DNA of 64,000 nucleotides from Elusimicrobiota bacterium (GTDB taxonomy: Bacteria > Elusimicrobiota > Elusimicrobia > UBA1565 > UBA9628), in contig PLZD01000015.1 of assembly GCA_003151975.1 (NCBI GenBank), positions 1 to 64,000 on the forward strand. The letters run 5' to 3'. The position numbers and the translations under genes are program-made. Position 1 is the stretch's first letter. Each line of letters opens with the position of its first letter. Shown here piece after piece: positions 43,399 through 51,388 of this stretch. The notes beneath the pieces are model-generated. The model saw nothing but the letters and a program-made list of their open reading frames with translations, was not told the origin of the DNA and searched no databases.

Positions 43399-44621
43399 GC
43401 GGGTAGGGCGCTCTCGAGCGCGTCGTAGCGTTGGGCGGCGGCTTGCACGAACTTGCGCTTCTCGGAGAAGGAGCCCGGGAAGAAGCTTCCCTTGAAGCCC
43501 GCGATGACCAGGCGCTTGAGCTCGCCGCGCGTGAGCTTGGCGTGCTCGGCCACGAGCTCGATCTCGCGGCTGACCGTGGTGTTCGAGACGAGGCGGTTAT
43601 CCGTGCACAGGCTCACCGAGAGGCCGTGGTCGATCATCTGGCGCACGGGATGCTGGGCGATCGACTTGAGCGACGGAATCGTCTGCAGGTTGCTCGTAAC
43701 GCAGACCTCGACGCCGATGCGCTGGCTCGCCATGTAATTAGCCAGGTCCTCGACGTATTTTTTCTTGTCCTCGATCTTCGGGTCCTGGATCATCTCGGAG
43801 GCGAACAGAAAGGTGCCGTGGCCGATGCGGTTGGCGTGGCACTGCGTGATCGCCTGCCAGATCGACTCGGGGCCGTACGCCTCGCCGGCGTGCACCGTCT
43901 TCTGGATGAAGTGATCGTGGGCGTACTGATAGGCCGGGGCGTGCTCGGCCGGCGGGAAGCCCGCTTCCTCGCCCGCGAGATCGAAGCCGACGACGGGCAA
44001 GCCTTCATCTTTCAATTCCACGCCGGCCCGCGCGAGCTCCAACGAAGCGGCGCCGTAGATTTCTTCCTTGGGCGCGTGCTCCATGAGGCGCAGGATGTCG
44101 GCGAAATAGGGCGACATGCCTTTCTTGAAGCGCCGCATCGCGCAGAGGATCATGCCGTAATGGAACGGGATGTCCTCGCCCGATTTCACGGCGCGCGAAT
44201 TGTTGTGGGCCTTCGCGCCGGCCGCGAGGCCCTGGGCCACGGCGCGAACCACGTCCCGTACCGAATTGGCGGGCGTTACGTGCAGCTGCGGCGCGAAGCG
44301 CACCTCGATGTAGCGCACGCCCTCGGCGGCGTTGTCCTCGACGAGCTCCTGGGCCACGCGCGCGAGGTTGTCCATGTCCTGCAGGACGGCGCAGGTATAC
44401 ATGAAGCCGTGCAGGTACTCGAGCAAGTCCTTGTAGGTGTCCTTGAAGACGAGCTTGCGCAGGCCGGCTTCCGTGTACGAGGGAAGCTTGCGCTTCTCCT
44501 CTCGCGAAAGCTCGATCAAGGTCTTGAGCCGCAGCGAACCGTCGAGGTGCAGGTGCAGGTCGGACTTAGGGATGTCGCGGATGAAATCGCGCGGTATGCG
44601 CTGTCGTGAATTGGGGGACAT
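43395..44621 (-). CDS. Adenosine deaminase-family metal-dependent hydrolase
   Basis: 408 aa. KSDLHLHLDGSLRLKTLIEL gives the first metal-binding HxH; TVHAGEAYGPESIW holds the conserved His-Ala-Gly-Glu; RIGHGTFL and LCTDNRLVSNTTVSRE the remaining ligands and active-site Asp. TDNRLVSNTT is the pattern of the adenosine/adenine deaminase superfamily. At ~400 aa it is longer than typical E. coli Add (333 aa), with an insertion at FHYGMILCAMRRFKKGMSPYFADILRLMEHAPKEEIYG. It probably deaminates adenosine in purine salvage. It heads a two-gene unit. Confidence 0.88.
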   Translation of the reverse strand: MSPNSRQRIPRDFIRDIPKSDLHLHLDGSLRLKTLIELSREEKRKLPSYTEAGLRKLVFKDTYKDLLEYLHGFMYTCAVLQDMDNLARVAQELVEDNAAEGVRYIEVRFAPQLHVTPANSVRDVVRAVAQGLAAGAKAHNNSRAVKSGEDIPFHYGMILCAMRRFKKGMSPYFADILRLMEHAPKEEIYGAASLELARAGVELKDEGLPVVGFDLAGEEAGFPPAEHAPAYQYAHDHFIQKTVHAGEAYGPESIWQAITQCHANRIGHGTFLFASEMIQDPKIEDKKKYVEDLANYMASQRIGVEVCVTSNLQTIPSLKSIAQHPVRQMIDHGLSVSLCTDNRLVSNTTVSREIELVAEHAKLTRGELKRLVIAGFKGSFFPGSFSEKRKFVQAAAQRYDALESALPA

Positions 44622-44652
44622 GACGCAAGTTTAGCAAAAAGCGACGCGCGCG

Positions 44653-45639
44653 TTAGTGCCGCAACTGAAGGCTCAGCGTCCCCGCCATCGAATTCCACCG
44701 CACCTTGTTGAGCGAGTTCGGCGTCGAGCCGGCGATGGTGTTGTAGGTATGGGTCCCGGGCCCCGCGGCCCACTCCTGGCGCTCGGCGATCAGGCCGATC
44801 GACCAATTATTGGCGGGCAGATAGCGCACGCTCAATAGGACGTTGTTGGCTTCGGCGTTGGCCGCCTGCGTGAAGCTGATGGGGTGCTGAAGGTCGGTGC
44901 GCAGATTCAGATTCCCGCTCGCCTTGTATTTCGCGTGGAAGTGGTGCTCGATGCCGGCGCCGATGAGGAAATGGTCGAAGGCCTTGGTCTCGAAGTCGAG
45001 GCCGAGCCACGTTCCGGTCCAGAGCGCCTTAAGCGAGCTGTCGAGCCCCGCGACGTTGCCGAGCGGCGCCGCGCAAGTGCCGGCGGGAAAGGGCGGCGAA
45101 GGAGGGCACGATGAGAGCACCTGCGTCCCGTAGCGCATCGACAGGGTCTGCTTGTCGTACGAATAACCGAGCAGCGGGATGAGCGAGGTCTCGTCATGGC
45201 GGCCCAACTTGATGCGGTAGCCGAAGCCCAGCGAAGTGTCGAAGGTGTGGCCGAACTTGGCGTCGGCGAGCACCCGCGACCACTCGCCCGTGCGGCCGTC
45301 GGCGCCGTAGTCGGAGGCTTGGACGGTCCCCGCGTCGATGTTCCCGAAGCCCAGCTTCCATTTCGCGTAAAGCCCGTGGTTGATCTCGACATGCATCCGG
45401 AAGTCGAACTCATAAATCAGCAGGCGCTGCCAGGCCGCTTCGGACAGAACGTTGGGCGCCGCGATGCCCGGGAAGTGCGACGCGATGTTGTAATTGAAGC
45501 TGTCCCTGCGGTAGCCCGGATCGAACTCGAAGGTGCCGCTGATGTCCCGCTCCTTCGCCTGGGTCGCCGGCGCGGTGCCGGGCGCGGGCTGGGCCGAGGC
45601 CGTCTTCAGCAGGAGGGCGAGGACGCAGGGCCAAAGCAT
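44653..45639 (-). CDS. Outer-membrane beta-barrel protein, unknown
   Basis: 328 aa; ATG 45639 lies exactly 6 nt after TATGAT (45651-45646, minus) and starts the signal peptide LWPCVLALLLKTASA, so the longer frame to 45801 is rejected. Alternating strands with Tyr/Trp girdles (LLIYEFDFRMHVEINHGLYAKWKLGFGNID, FDTSLGFGYRIKLGRHDETSLIPLLGYSYDKQ, NWSIGLIAERQEW) and the C-terminal SLQLRH indicate a barrel, perhaps 10-12 strands. Two Cys (SCPPSPPFPAGTC) may bridge a surface loop. The shape recalls omptin-type barrels but no catalytic residues are evident. Confidence 0.72.
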   Translation of the reverse strand: MLWPCVLALLLKTASAQPAPGTAPATQAKERDISGTFEFDPGYRRDSFNYNIASHFPGIAAPNVLSEAAWQRLLIYEFDFRMHVEINHGLYAKWKLGFGNIDAGTVQASDYGADGRTGEWSRVLADAKFGHTFDTSLGFGYRIKLGRHDETSLIPLLGYSYDKQTLSMRYGTQVLSSCPPSPPFPAGTCAAPLGNVAGLDSSLKALWTGTWLGLDFETKAFDHFLIGAGIEHHFHAKYKASGNLNLRTDLQHPISFTQAANAEANNVLLSVRYLPANNWSIGLIAERQEWAAGPGTHTYNTIAGSTPNSLNKVRWNSMAGTLSLQLRH

Positions 45640-45659
45640 CCCGTCATCATAGGAAAGTT

Positions 45660-46562
45660 CTAGTGCATTCGGCTCGAGAACCCGTCCTTGAGGCCGTGAA
45701 GCTGGGATTTCGAGTTCGAGCCGGAGTCCAGGCTCGGCATGACGGACGCCGCGCCGCCGAAGCCGCCCATCTTGTGGTGCAGCGTCGGCTCGCGGAGCCA
45801 TTTCTTCCAGTCGTGCTCGAATTGGTCGAGGCTCGCGATCCTGTAGGCGTTCTTCAAGGCGTCCTCGACGGGGGCGCCGCCGCGCAATCGGTCGCAGAAG
45901 TCCTTGAACTGCCGGCTCGAATGCTTGCGCAGCAGGAAGTAGGCGATCGAGTACGCCTGGGTATACCAGACGAGGACCTCGGGCTTATCCTCGGCCTTGG
46001 CAAGGTCCTTCGCGGGCGAGATCGAGAAGAATCGATCCAGCGGGATTTCATGGTCGGGCAGGTCGGCCATCGAGCGGAAGCGCGGGGACTGCTCCGGGTG
46101 CAGGCGCGAGTCGCTCTCCTCGAGCATCGCGAGGCCCTCGTTGACCCACGACGGCGGCTGGTCGCCGCCGTGCTCGGCCCAATAGCTCTCGAAATAAAGA
46201 TGCGTGCTCTCGTGCGCGATGACCTCGAGCGAGCTCTTGCGGTTGGGCTGCTGATAAACGAGCACGACCTTTCCGTCGAACAGGGAGTAGCCGATCGACC
46301 AGGGCGACGGCTTGAACTCCCCGTCGGCGTAGGACTGCTGGTCCTTATAAAGGTACAGATTGACGTGATCTTTGAGCATCCACGGAGAGAACATCGAGAG
46401 GTCGAAGCTCAGGCGCGAATGGATGCTCTCGAGCTCGATGTCCATGTTGGCCGGCATCCGGCCCGATTGGACGTGCACGATGTAATGCGGCAGAGTGACC
46501 AGACGAAAATCATCGGCGGCCGCGGCCGGCCGCAGTAAAAGGCTCAACAGAAGGGCGAGCAC
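45660..46562 (-). CDS. Exported gluzincin-type metallopeptidase (peptidase MA-like)
   Basis: 300 aa, GTG start 5 nt after CACACT with TTGACG 17 bp upstream. A signal peptide is followed by VIAHESTHLYFESYW, giving the zinc motif HExxH, and PPSWVNEGLAMLEES, the downstream Glu of the gluzincin/peptidase MA family. The later helical region (WYTQAYSIAYFLLRKHSSRQFKDFCDRLRGG) is typical of DUF1570-like proteins. It is probably a periplasmic peptidase with unknown target. The outer-membrane barrel gene follows in the same direction with its own -10 box. Confidence 0.83.
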   Translation of the reverse strand: MLALLLSLLLRPAAAADDFRLVTLPHYIVHVQSGRMPANMDIELESIHSRLSFDLSMFSPWMLKDHVNLYLYKDQQSYADGEFKPSPWSIGYSLFDGKVVLVYQQPNRKSSLEVIAHESTHLYFESYWAEHGGDQPPSWVNEGLAMLEESDSRLHPEQSPRFRSMADLPDHEIPLDRFFSISPAKDLAKAEDKPEVLVWYTQAYSIAYFLLRKHSSRQFKDFCDRLRGGAPVEDALKNAYRIASLDQFEHDWKKWLREPTLHHKMGGFGGAASVMPSLDSGSNSKSQLHGLKDGFSSRMH

Positions 46563-46567
46563 ACCAC

Positions 46568-46596
46568 AGTGTGCCCCCCAAACCGCGATCCGTCAA
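46568..46596 (-). promoter_or_regulatory. Promoter of the gluzincin gene
   Basis: Minus strand TTGACG (46596-46591), 17 bp, CACACT (46573-46568), 5 nt to GTG 46562. No room for a ribosome-binding site, hence leaderless. Confidence 0.6.
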
Positions 46597-46603
46597 GCCC
46601 GCC

Positions 46604-46759
46604 TTAGGCCATGACCGGCTGGAGCGGCTGCTTGGCGGGGGACGCCTTTTGCATCGGCCAGCCGCGCGCGCAGCGCTCGCAATAATGCTCGGGCTCGTTT
46701 CGCGAGTCGAGCATCATCAGCGAGCTGATCGGCGACCGGCAGACGGGGCAGTTCTTCAT
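46604..46759 (-). CDS. Small zinc-ribbon protein (51 aa)
   Basis: ATG 46759 to TAA 46606-46604. The protein begins MKNCPVCRSPISSLMML and continues EPEHYCERCARGWPM, so two CxxC pairs 20 residues apart make a rubredoxin-type zinc ribbon. A short Ala/Pro/Gln tail follows. GGTGGGATC is a possible ribosome-binding site. It lies downstream of a terminator hairpin on the same strand and upstream of the gluzincin gene. Function unknown; the protein is small but the Cys pattern and codon use support a real gene. Confidence 0.6.
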   Translation of the reverse strand: MKNCPVCRSPISSLMMLDSRNEPEHYCERCARGWPMQKASPAKQPLQPVMA

Positions 46760-46791
46760 GCCCGATCCCACCGCAACGAAACCTCCAAAGA

Positions 46792-46827
46792 AAAAGCCCC
46801 GTTCCGGAATGCCGGAACGGGGCTTTT
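46792..46827. terminator. Bidirectional rho-independent terminator
   Basis: Perfect 16-bp arms (AAAAGCCCCGTTCCGG and its complement) around a 4-nt loop, with A-run and T-run at the ends. It lies 15 bp downstream of the stop of 46842-47216 on the minus strand. Confidence 0.92.
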
Positions 46828-46841
46828 GACCGCGGCGAAGC

Positions 46842-47216
46842 TTACTGTCCCGCAGGATGCTTCTCGTCGTGAATCATCTTGCTGTTGGCGTTCTCTTCCT
46901 GATTGAGCTGCTTCTGCTCGCCCTTCGTCAGGTGGCCGCCGTTGGCCTTGACGTCGGCGTGCTCCTGCTGCTTGATCGCCTTGTCGTTGGCGCGGAGCTG
47001 CTTGGCCTGCGACTTGCTGATCTCGCCGCTCTTGACGCCCTGGCTGATCCGCTTCTGCTGGTTGCCCTCTCTCTTGTTGACTTCGTTGCGGCGCGGATGG
47101 TTCGTCGCGAACTTGCTGCCCTTGGCTCCCGTCGGATTTCCCTTGCCCTTGGCATGGGCCATCGCCGGAATCATCAAAATCACCGCCAGAAGCGCCTGCA
47201 TCGTCAGTTGTCGCAT
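46842..47216 (-). CDS. Exported small protein, helical, charged (124 aa)
   Basis: 124 aa preceded by AAGGGGGG. Signal peptide MRQLTMQALLAVILMIPAMAHA, then a highly charged helical body with repeated pattern NEVNKREGNQQKRISQGVKSGEIS / KQLRANDKAIKQQEHADVKANGGHLTKGEQKQLNQEEN. This matches a widespread group of uncharacterised periplasmic proteins with 'NPRRxEVNxRxxNQ...I' and 'NGGxxTxxExxxLNxxxN' motifs. It ends at a strong terminator. A CRP-like palindrome lies upstream between it and glgC. Confidence 0.72.
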   Translation of the reverse strand: MRQLTMQALLAVILMIPAMAHAKGKGNPTGAKGSKFATNHPRRNEVNKREGNQQKRISQGVKSGEISKSQAKQLRANDKAIKQQEHADVKANGGHLTKGEQKQLNQEENANSKMIHDEKHPAGQ

Positions 47217-47279
47217 AGTCCCCCCTTTGTTTTACCGATCTGCTCCCTAATCTTACGGCCCGGCCGAAATTTAGTTCGC

Positions 47280-47293
47280 GTGACTTGAGTCAC
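47280..47293. promoter_or_regulatory. CRP-like palindromic operator
   Basis: GTGACT-TG-AGTCAC is a perfect dyad that fits GTGA-N6-TCAC, the half-site spacing of CRP-family sites. It lies between two divergent genes, about 44 bp upstream of the likely start of the minus-strand gene (-10 TAAGAT, 47255-47250) and 104 bp before glgC. A CNBD protein is encoded at 58950, but that protein lacks a DNA-binding domain. Confidence 0.4.
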
Positions 47294-47396
47294 ATCGAAC
47301 AACCCCAGCGGCGGTCTCAATTATGCCATTTCCGCGAAAAAAGATCACCCACTTTCCTGCTCCTCCGGGGCGGAATTGTTGCTAGGATAAGGCGGC

Positions 47397-48626
47397 ATGA
47401 TCGAGAACAAGGGCGTCTTGACCGTCGTCCTGGCGGGCGGGAAAGGCGAGCGCCTGGGGCCGCTGACGCGCGAACGAGCCAAGCCCGCGGTGCATTTCGG
47501 CGGGATCTACCGGATCATCGATCTGACGCTCAGCAACTGCGTCAATTCCGGTCTTCGGCGCATACTCGTGCTGACGCAGTACATGTCGCGGTCCTTGAGC
47601 CGGCATCTCAACGAGTGCTGGCGCTTCATCAGCCGCCCCACGTTGGGAGAGTTCATCGAGGCCCTGCCGCCCCAACACAAGGAAGGCGACGACTGGTACC
47701 GCGGAACCGCCGACGCGCTCTATCAGAACCTGCGCTGGATCCTGGACGAGTCGCCCGAAATCGTGCTCGTGCTGGCGGGCGACCACATTTACAAGATGGA
47801 CTACCACCACATGCTGGCCCTCCACCGCGCCAGGGACGCCGACATGGTCGTCTCCGCGGTCGAGGTCCCCGTCGCGCAAGCGGCGGGGTTCGGAATACTG
47901 CAGGTCGACGCGGACGGCCGCGTCGTCGGATTCCAGGAAAAGCCCGCCAACCCCGCCGAGGTCCCGGGCCACCCGGGCCTTTGCCTGGCCTCGATGGGCA
48001 TCTACTCCTTCAAGCCCGGCATACTGCGCGAGGCGCTGGCGGCCGATGCGGCCAATCCGCAAAGCTCGCGCGACATCGGCAAGGACATCATCGGCCGCCT
48101 GATGAAGGACCACCGCGTCTACGCCTTTCCCTTCATCGACGAGAACAAGAAGGCCGCCAAATACTGGCGCGACGTGGGCACCGTCGACGCGTACTGGGCC
48201 GCCAACATGGATCTCGTCGGCGTCGACCCCGAGCTCAATCTTTACGACGAAGGCTGGCCGATCCACACGATGCAGGTCAATGCGCCGCCCCCGAAATTCG
48301 TTTTTGCCGATATCGAACCGGGGGGCCGCGCCGGCATCGGTCTCGATTCGCTGGTCGCCTCGGGCTGCATACTCAGCGGCGGGCGCGTCACCCGTTCGGT
48401 TCTGTCCCCCTTCGTGCGCGTGCGCAGCTACGCGGCGGTCGAAGAGTCGGTGCTGTTCCACAACGTCGTCGTCGGCCGCAACTGCAGGGTCCGCCGCGCG
48501 ATCATCGACAAGGGCGTGGAACTCCCGGACGGCACCGTGATCGGCGAGGACCCCGAGGCGGACCGCAAGAGGTTCTACGTCAGCAAGGGCGGCGTGGTCG
48601 TGATCTCGAAGGGAGCCATCGTCTAA
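47397..48626 (+). CDS. glgC: Glucose-1-phosphate adenylyltransferase
   Basis: 409 aa; TAGGAT lies 8 nt before the ATG. The nucleotidyltransferase core is VVLAGGKGERLGPLTRERAKPAVHFGGIYRIIDLTLSNCVNSG, with GTADALYQN, VLAGDHIYKMDY, GFQEKP and WRDVGTVDAYW. The C-terminal left-handed beta helix (SGCILSGGRVTRSVLSPFVRV, ESVLFHNVVVGRNCRVRRAIIDKGV) completes the family. It makes ADP-glucose from glucose-1-phosphate and ATP for glycogen synthesis. The rest of the glycogen operon is absent; the next gene is CheC-like. Confidence 0.95.
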   Translation: MIENKGVLTVVLAGGKGERLGPLTRERAKPAVHFGGIYRIIDLTLSNCVNSGLRRILVLTQYMSRSLSRHLNECWRFISRPTLGEFIEALPPQHKEGDDWYRGTADALYQNLRWILDESPEIVLVLAGDHIYKMDYHHMLALHRARDADMVVSAVEVPVAQAAGFGILQVDADGRVVGFQEKPANPAEVPGHPGLCLASMGIYSFKPGILREALAADAANPQSSRDIGKDIIGRLMKDHRVYAFPFIDENKKAAKYWRDVGTVDAYWAANMDLVGVDPELNLYDEGWPIHTMQVNAPPPKFVFADIEPGGRAGIGLDSLVASGCILSGGRVTRSVLSPFVRVRSYAAVEESVLFHNVVVGRNCRVRRAIIDKGVELPDGTVIGEDPEADRKRFYVSKGGVVVISKGAIV

Positions 48627-48630
48627 GCGC

Positions 48631-49188
48631 GTGACCGCCGACGCGCTGACGAGGCTTTTTCAGGACGCGGCCGCCAAGGGCGCGGGGCGCCTCACCGAGG
48701 CCACCGGCAGCCTTTGGAAAACGGACGCCGTCGAGGCCAGCCGAGAGCCCGTGCCGTTTTCGGCGCAATTCGCCGGGACCGCGAAGGACCAGTTCGGAAG
48801 CCACTTCGCGATACCGGGAGCGACTTTCCTCGTGGTGTTCCCCGCGCAAAGCGGCTACCTCGTGGCCGCGTGCTTCACGCGCGAGCACGAGGAGAGCTTC
48901 GGCAAGGTGACCGACGTGGTGCTCAAGTCCCTGGCCGAAGTGGCGAACATAATGCTGCAGCCGCTCGTAGGCCACTTGGCCTCGGCCTGGAAGACGCCCG
49001 TCATCATCTCCTCTCCTAAGATGCAGGCGGCGAGCCAAAAGGAATTGCTGGATTCCGCTCTCAAGCGGTTCTCCGAGCAGGGCATGGTCGCGGCGGCCTA
49101 TCTGCTGAAGCTCTCCTCTCCCGACCTGTTCTCCGAGTGCGCCGTTCTCGTCCTGCTCGACGCCTCGATCTCCGGGCTAGCCCTTTGA
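48631..49188 (+). CDS. CheC/CheX-like protein
   Basis: 185 aa, GTG start four nt after glgC. The segment GKVTDVVLKSLAEVANIMLQPLVGHLASAWKTPVIISSPKM resembles CheC/CheX/FliY phosphatase helices with the conserved 'E-x-x-N' (EVAN). In chemotaxis CheC-type proteins dephosphorylate CheY-P. No chemotaxis receptor or flagellar gene is present, so here it may dephosphorylate one of the nearby single-domain receivers. A sensor kinase follows on its own promoter. Assignment is by a single motif region. Confidence 0.55.
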   Translation: MTADALTRLFQDAAAKGAGRLTEATGSLWKTDAVEASREPVPFSAQFAGTAKDQFGSHFAIPGATFLVVFPAQSGYLVAACFTREHEESFGKVTDVVLKSLAEVANIMLQPLVGHLASAWKTPVIISSPKMQAASQKELLDSALKRFSEQGMVAAAYLLKLSSPDLFSECAVLVLLDASISGLAL

Positions 49189-49218
49189 CATTATAAAGGA
49201 AAGCCCGAGGCGACGCGC

Positions 49219-49247
49219 TTGACAACCCCGAGTTCTTGACCTATTCT
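49219..49247 (+). promoter_or_regulatory. Promoter of the multidomain kinase
   Basis: TTGACA (49219-49224), exactly 17 bp, TATTCT (49242-49247); the expected start near 49254 leaves a 14-nt leader before GTG 49268. Confidence 0.6.
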
Positions 49248-49267
49248 TAGTCTGCTATAGAGACACC

Positions 49268-51388
49268 GTGATCGATTTCTCCGCCCTGCAGTCGCGCTAC
49301 GGATTGCGCTGGAAGGCCGTGCTGGCCTTGCTGGCGATGAGCCTGCTCCCGCTCTTGGCGACGGGATACTGGACTTCGCGGCTGGTCGAAAAAGGCGTAG
49401 AGATTTCCGTCCTGGAGCTTCATATCGGCGCGGCGGCGCGCTTGGCCGCCGAGATCCAGTCCTACGTGACCGACATGAACGGGCGCCTGCGTGACGGGGT
49501 CAAGCAGATGCGCTCCTCCGAGCTTTCCGAGGCGGAGACCAAGGTCCTCCTCCGGGGCTTGGCCGCGAGTCATCCGGATCTCCGCACCGTCGCCATCGTC
49601 GATCGCGCCGGAAAGGTGCTCTTGCACGTGGAGTCCGGCCCTCCGCTTCCGCCGGTCTCGAGCCTGGACCTCGACATGTGCCGCGCCCTGCGCCGCTCGG
49701 TGTGCTGGGCTCCCGCCTCGGGCCGTTCTCCCGTAAGGCTTGAGTTGACCGAGCCGCTCGGCAAGGGGCTCTTCGCGCGCCTGGTGGCCGTCCCCATCAG
49801 CCTTTGGGCCGCCATCGACACGACGCGCCTCGGGACCAGCGGGCACGCCGTGGTCATCAATCAGATGGGACGGCCCATCCTGGTGCCGACCGGCGAATTC
49901 GATGCCAATCAGCAGAAGGCCATCGAGGACTGGAAGATCGTGCGCCAAGCGCTGGCGGCGGGCGCCCTAGGCTCGAGCTGGTTTGCCGACCACGAGGGCA
50001 ACCTGCACGTCGGGGCCTACGCGCCCATCGCGTCGTTTTCGGGCGCGGTGATCACCCAGCAGCCCATGATCGAGGCCTTCGGCGTGGCCGGCAAGGTCCG
50101 CCGCTCGATCATGCTGGCCGTCGTCTTCATGGCCGTCATCGCGGTGCTGGCGGCCTTCATGCTCTCAAAAAGGCTGGCGAGTCCCCTGCTCGAGCTCTCT
50201 CATTCGGCGGAACGCATCGCCGCCGGAGATTTCCCCCCTCCGCTCAAGCTCGAGACGCACGACGAGCTGCAGACTCTGGCCGAAACCTTCAACAGGATGG
50301 TCGCCCAGCTGCGGACGTACTCCGAGATGCAGACGGAGAAAGCCGTGCAGGCGCAGCAGCGGATGGAGGCCGTCCTGTTCTCGATCGACGACGGCATTCT
50401 CATGACCGACGGCGCGGTGCTTCTGCTCGCCAACCGGAGCGCGCGCGAGCTCCTCGGCATGCCGTCCTCCGACGGCATCGAAGGACGCGCCCTGCAGGAC
50501 CTCAAGCTTCCTAAGCCGCTGCTCGACGCGCTGCAGGCCGCGGTCGCCGATCCCGCCGCGGCGCCCAAAGAAGTGAACCTGGCGGGAACCAGAACGGCGC
50601 GCACGATCCGCGTCTCCGCGAGCCCGGTCGTCCTGCCCAAGGGCGAGAGAAAGCTCGGCGTCGTGCTGGCCCTGCGCGACGTGACTCTCGAGCTCGAGAT
50701 CGCGCGGCTCAAGGACGACTTCCTGCATTCGGTCTCCCACGACCTGCGCAGCCCGATCACCTCGATCATGGGCTTCATGGACTACATGCTCAAAGGCGTC
50801 GGCGGCAAGCTCAGCGAGGACCAGACGGACATGGCGACCCAGGTCAAGACCTCGGCCTCGCACGTGCTCGCGATGGTCAACGACATCCTCGACCTGGCCC
50901 GGATCGAGTTCAAGAAGGTCAAGGTCAACCCGAAGCTCTTCTCGGTCAGCCTCCTGGCCGACCTGACCGTGCGGAGCTTGAAGCCCCAAGCCCAGGCGCG
51001 CGGCATTACGATGAAGGTCGAATCCGAGGGGCCCACGATCGTCGAGGCCGACCAGGGCCTCGTCGAGCGGCTCATCGCCAATCTCGTCGGCAACGCCGTC
51101 AAGTTCGCCAAGGCCCGGATCGCGATCAAGGTCCGGGACTCGTCGTCGTCTTGCGAGGTCTGCGTGGCCGACGACGGCGAGGGCATCCTCGCGGCCTACC
51201 GCGACAAGATCTTCGAGAAGTTCGAGCAAGTCCCCGGCACGCGCAAGGGCGGCATGGGGCTGGGACTCACCATCTGCAAGCAGATCGTCGAGATGCACGG
51301 CGGCCGGATTTGGATCGAATCGGAACCCGGGCAAGGCACGCAGTTCTGGTTTTCCCTGCCCAAGAAGTTCACGGCGCCGGCCGCGTAA
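49268..51388 (+). CDS. Membrane sensor histidine kinase (Cache-HAMP-PAS-HisKA-HATPase)
   Basis: 706 aa, GTG start. Transmembrane helix 1 is at about 17-36 (VLALLAMSLLPLLATGYW), then a ~240-residue periplasmic sensor of dCache shape, transmembrane helix 2 at about 280-300 (SIMLAVVFMAVIAVLAAFML), HAMP (KRLASPLLELSHSAERIAAGDF), and PAS (MEAVLFSIDDGILMTDGAVLLLANRSARELL). The H-box is FLHSVSHDLRSPITSIMGF (His491) and the ATPase has LIANLVGNAVKFAKA, DDGEGI and GMGLGLTICKQIVEMHGG. There is no receiver domain. Its stop abuts the start of the next gene. Confidence 0.93.
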   Translation: MIDFSALQSRYGLRWKAVLALLAMSLLPLLATGYWTSRLVEKGVEISVLELHIGAAARLAAEIQSYVTDMNGRLRDGVKQMRSSELSEAETKVLLRGLAASHPDLRTVAIVDRAGKVLLHVESGPPLPPVSSLDLDMCRALRRSVCWAPASGRSPVRLELTEPLGKGLFARLVAVPISLWAAIDTTRLGTSGHAVVINQMGRPILVPTGEFDANQQKAIEDWKIVRQALAAGALGSSWFADHEGNLHVGAYAPIASFSGAVITQQPMIEAFGVAGKVRRSIMLAVVFMAVIAVLAAFMLSKRLASPLLELSHSAERIAAGDFPPPLKLETHDELQTLAETFNRMVAQLRTYSEMQTEKAVQAQQRMEAVLFSIDDGILMTDGAVLLLANRSARELLGMPSSDGIEGRALQDLKLPKPLLDALQAAVADPAAAPKEVNLAGTRTARTIRVSASPVVLPKGERKLGVVLALRDVTLELEIARLKDDFLHSVSHDLRSPITSIMGFMDYMLKGVGGKLSEDQTDMATQVKTSASHVLAMVNDILDLARIEFKKVKVNPKLFSVSLLADLTVRSLKPQAQARGITMKVESEGPTIVEADQGLVERLIANLVGNAVKFAKARIAIKVRDSSSSCEVCVADDGEGILAAYRDKIFEKFEQVPGTRKGGMGLGLTICKQIVEMHGGRIWIESEPGQGTQFWFSLPKKFTAPAA

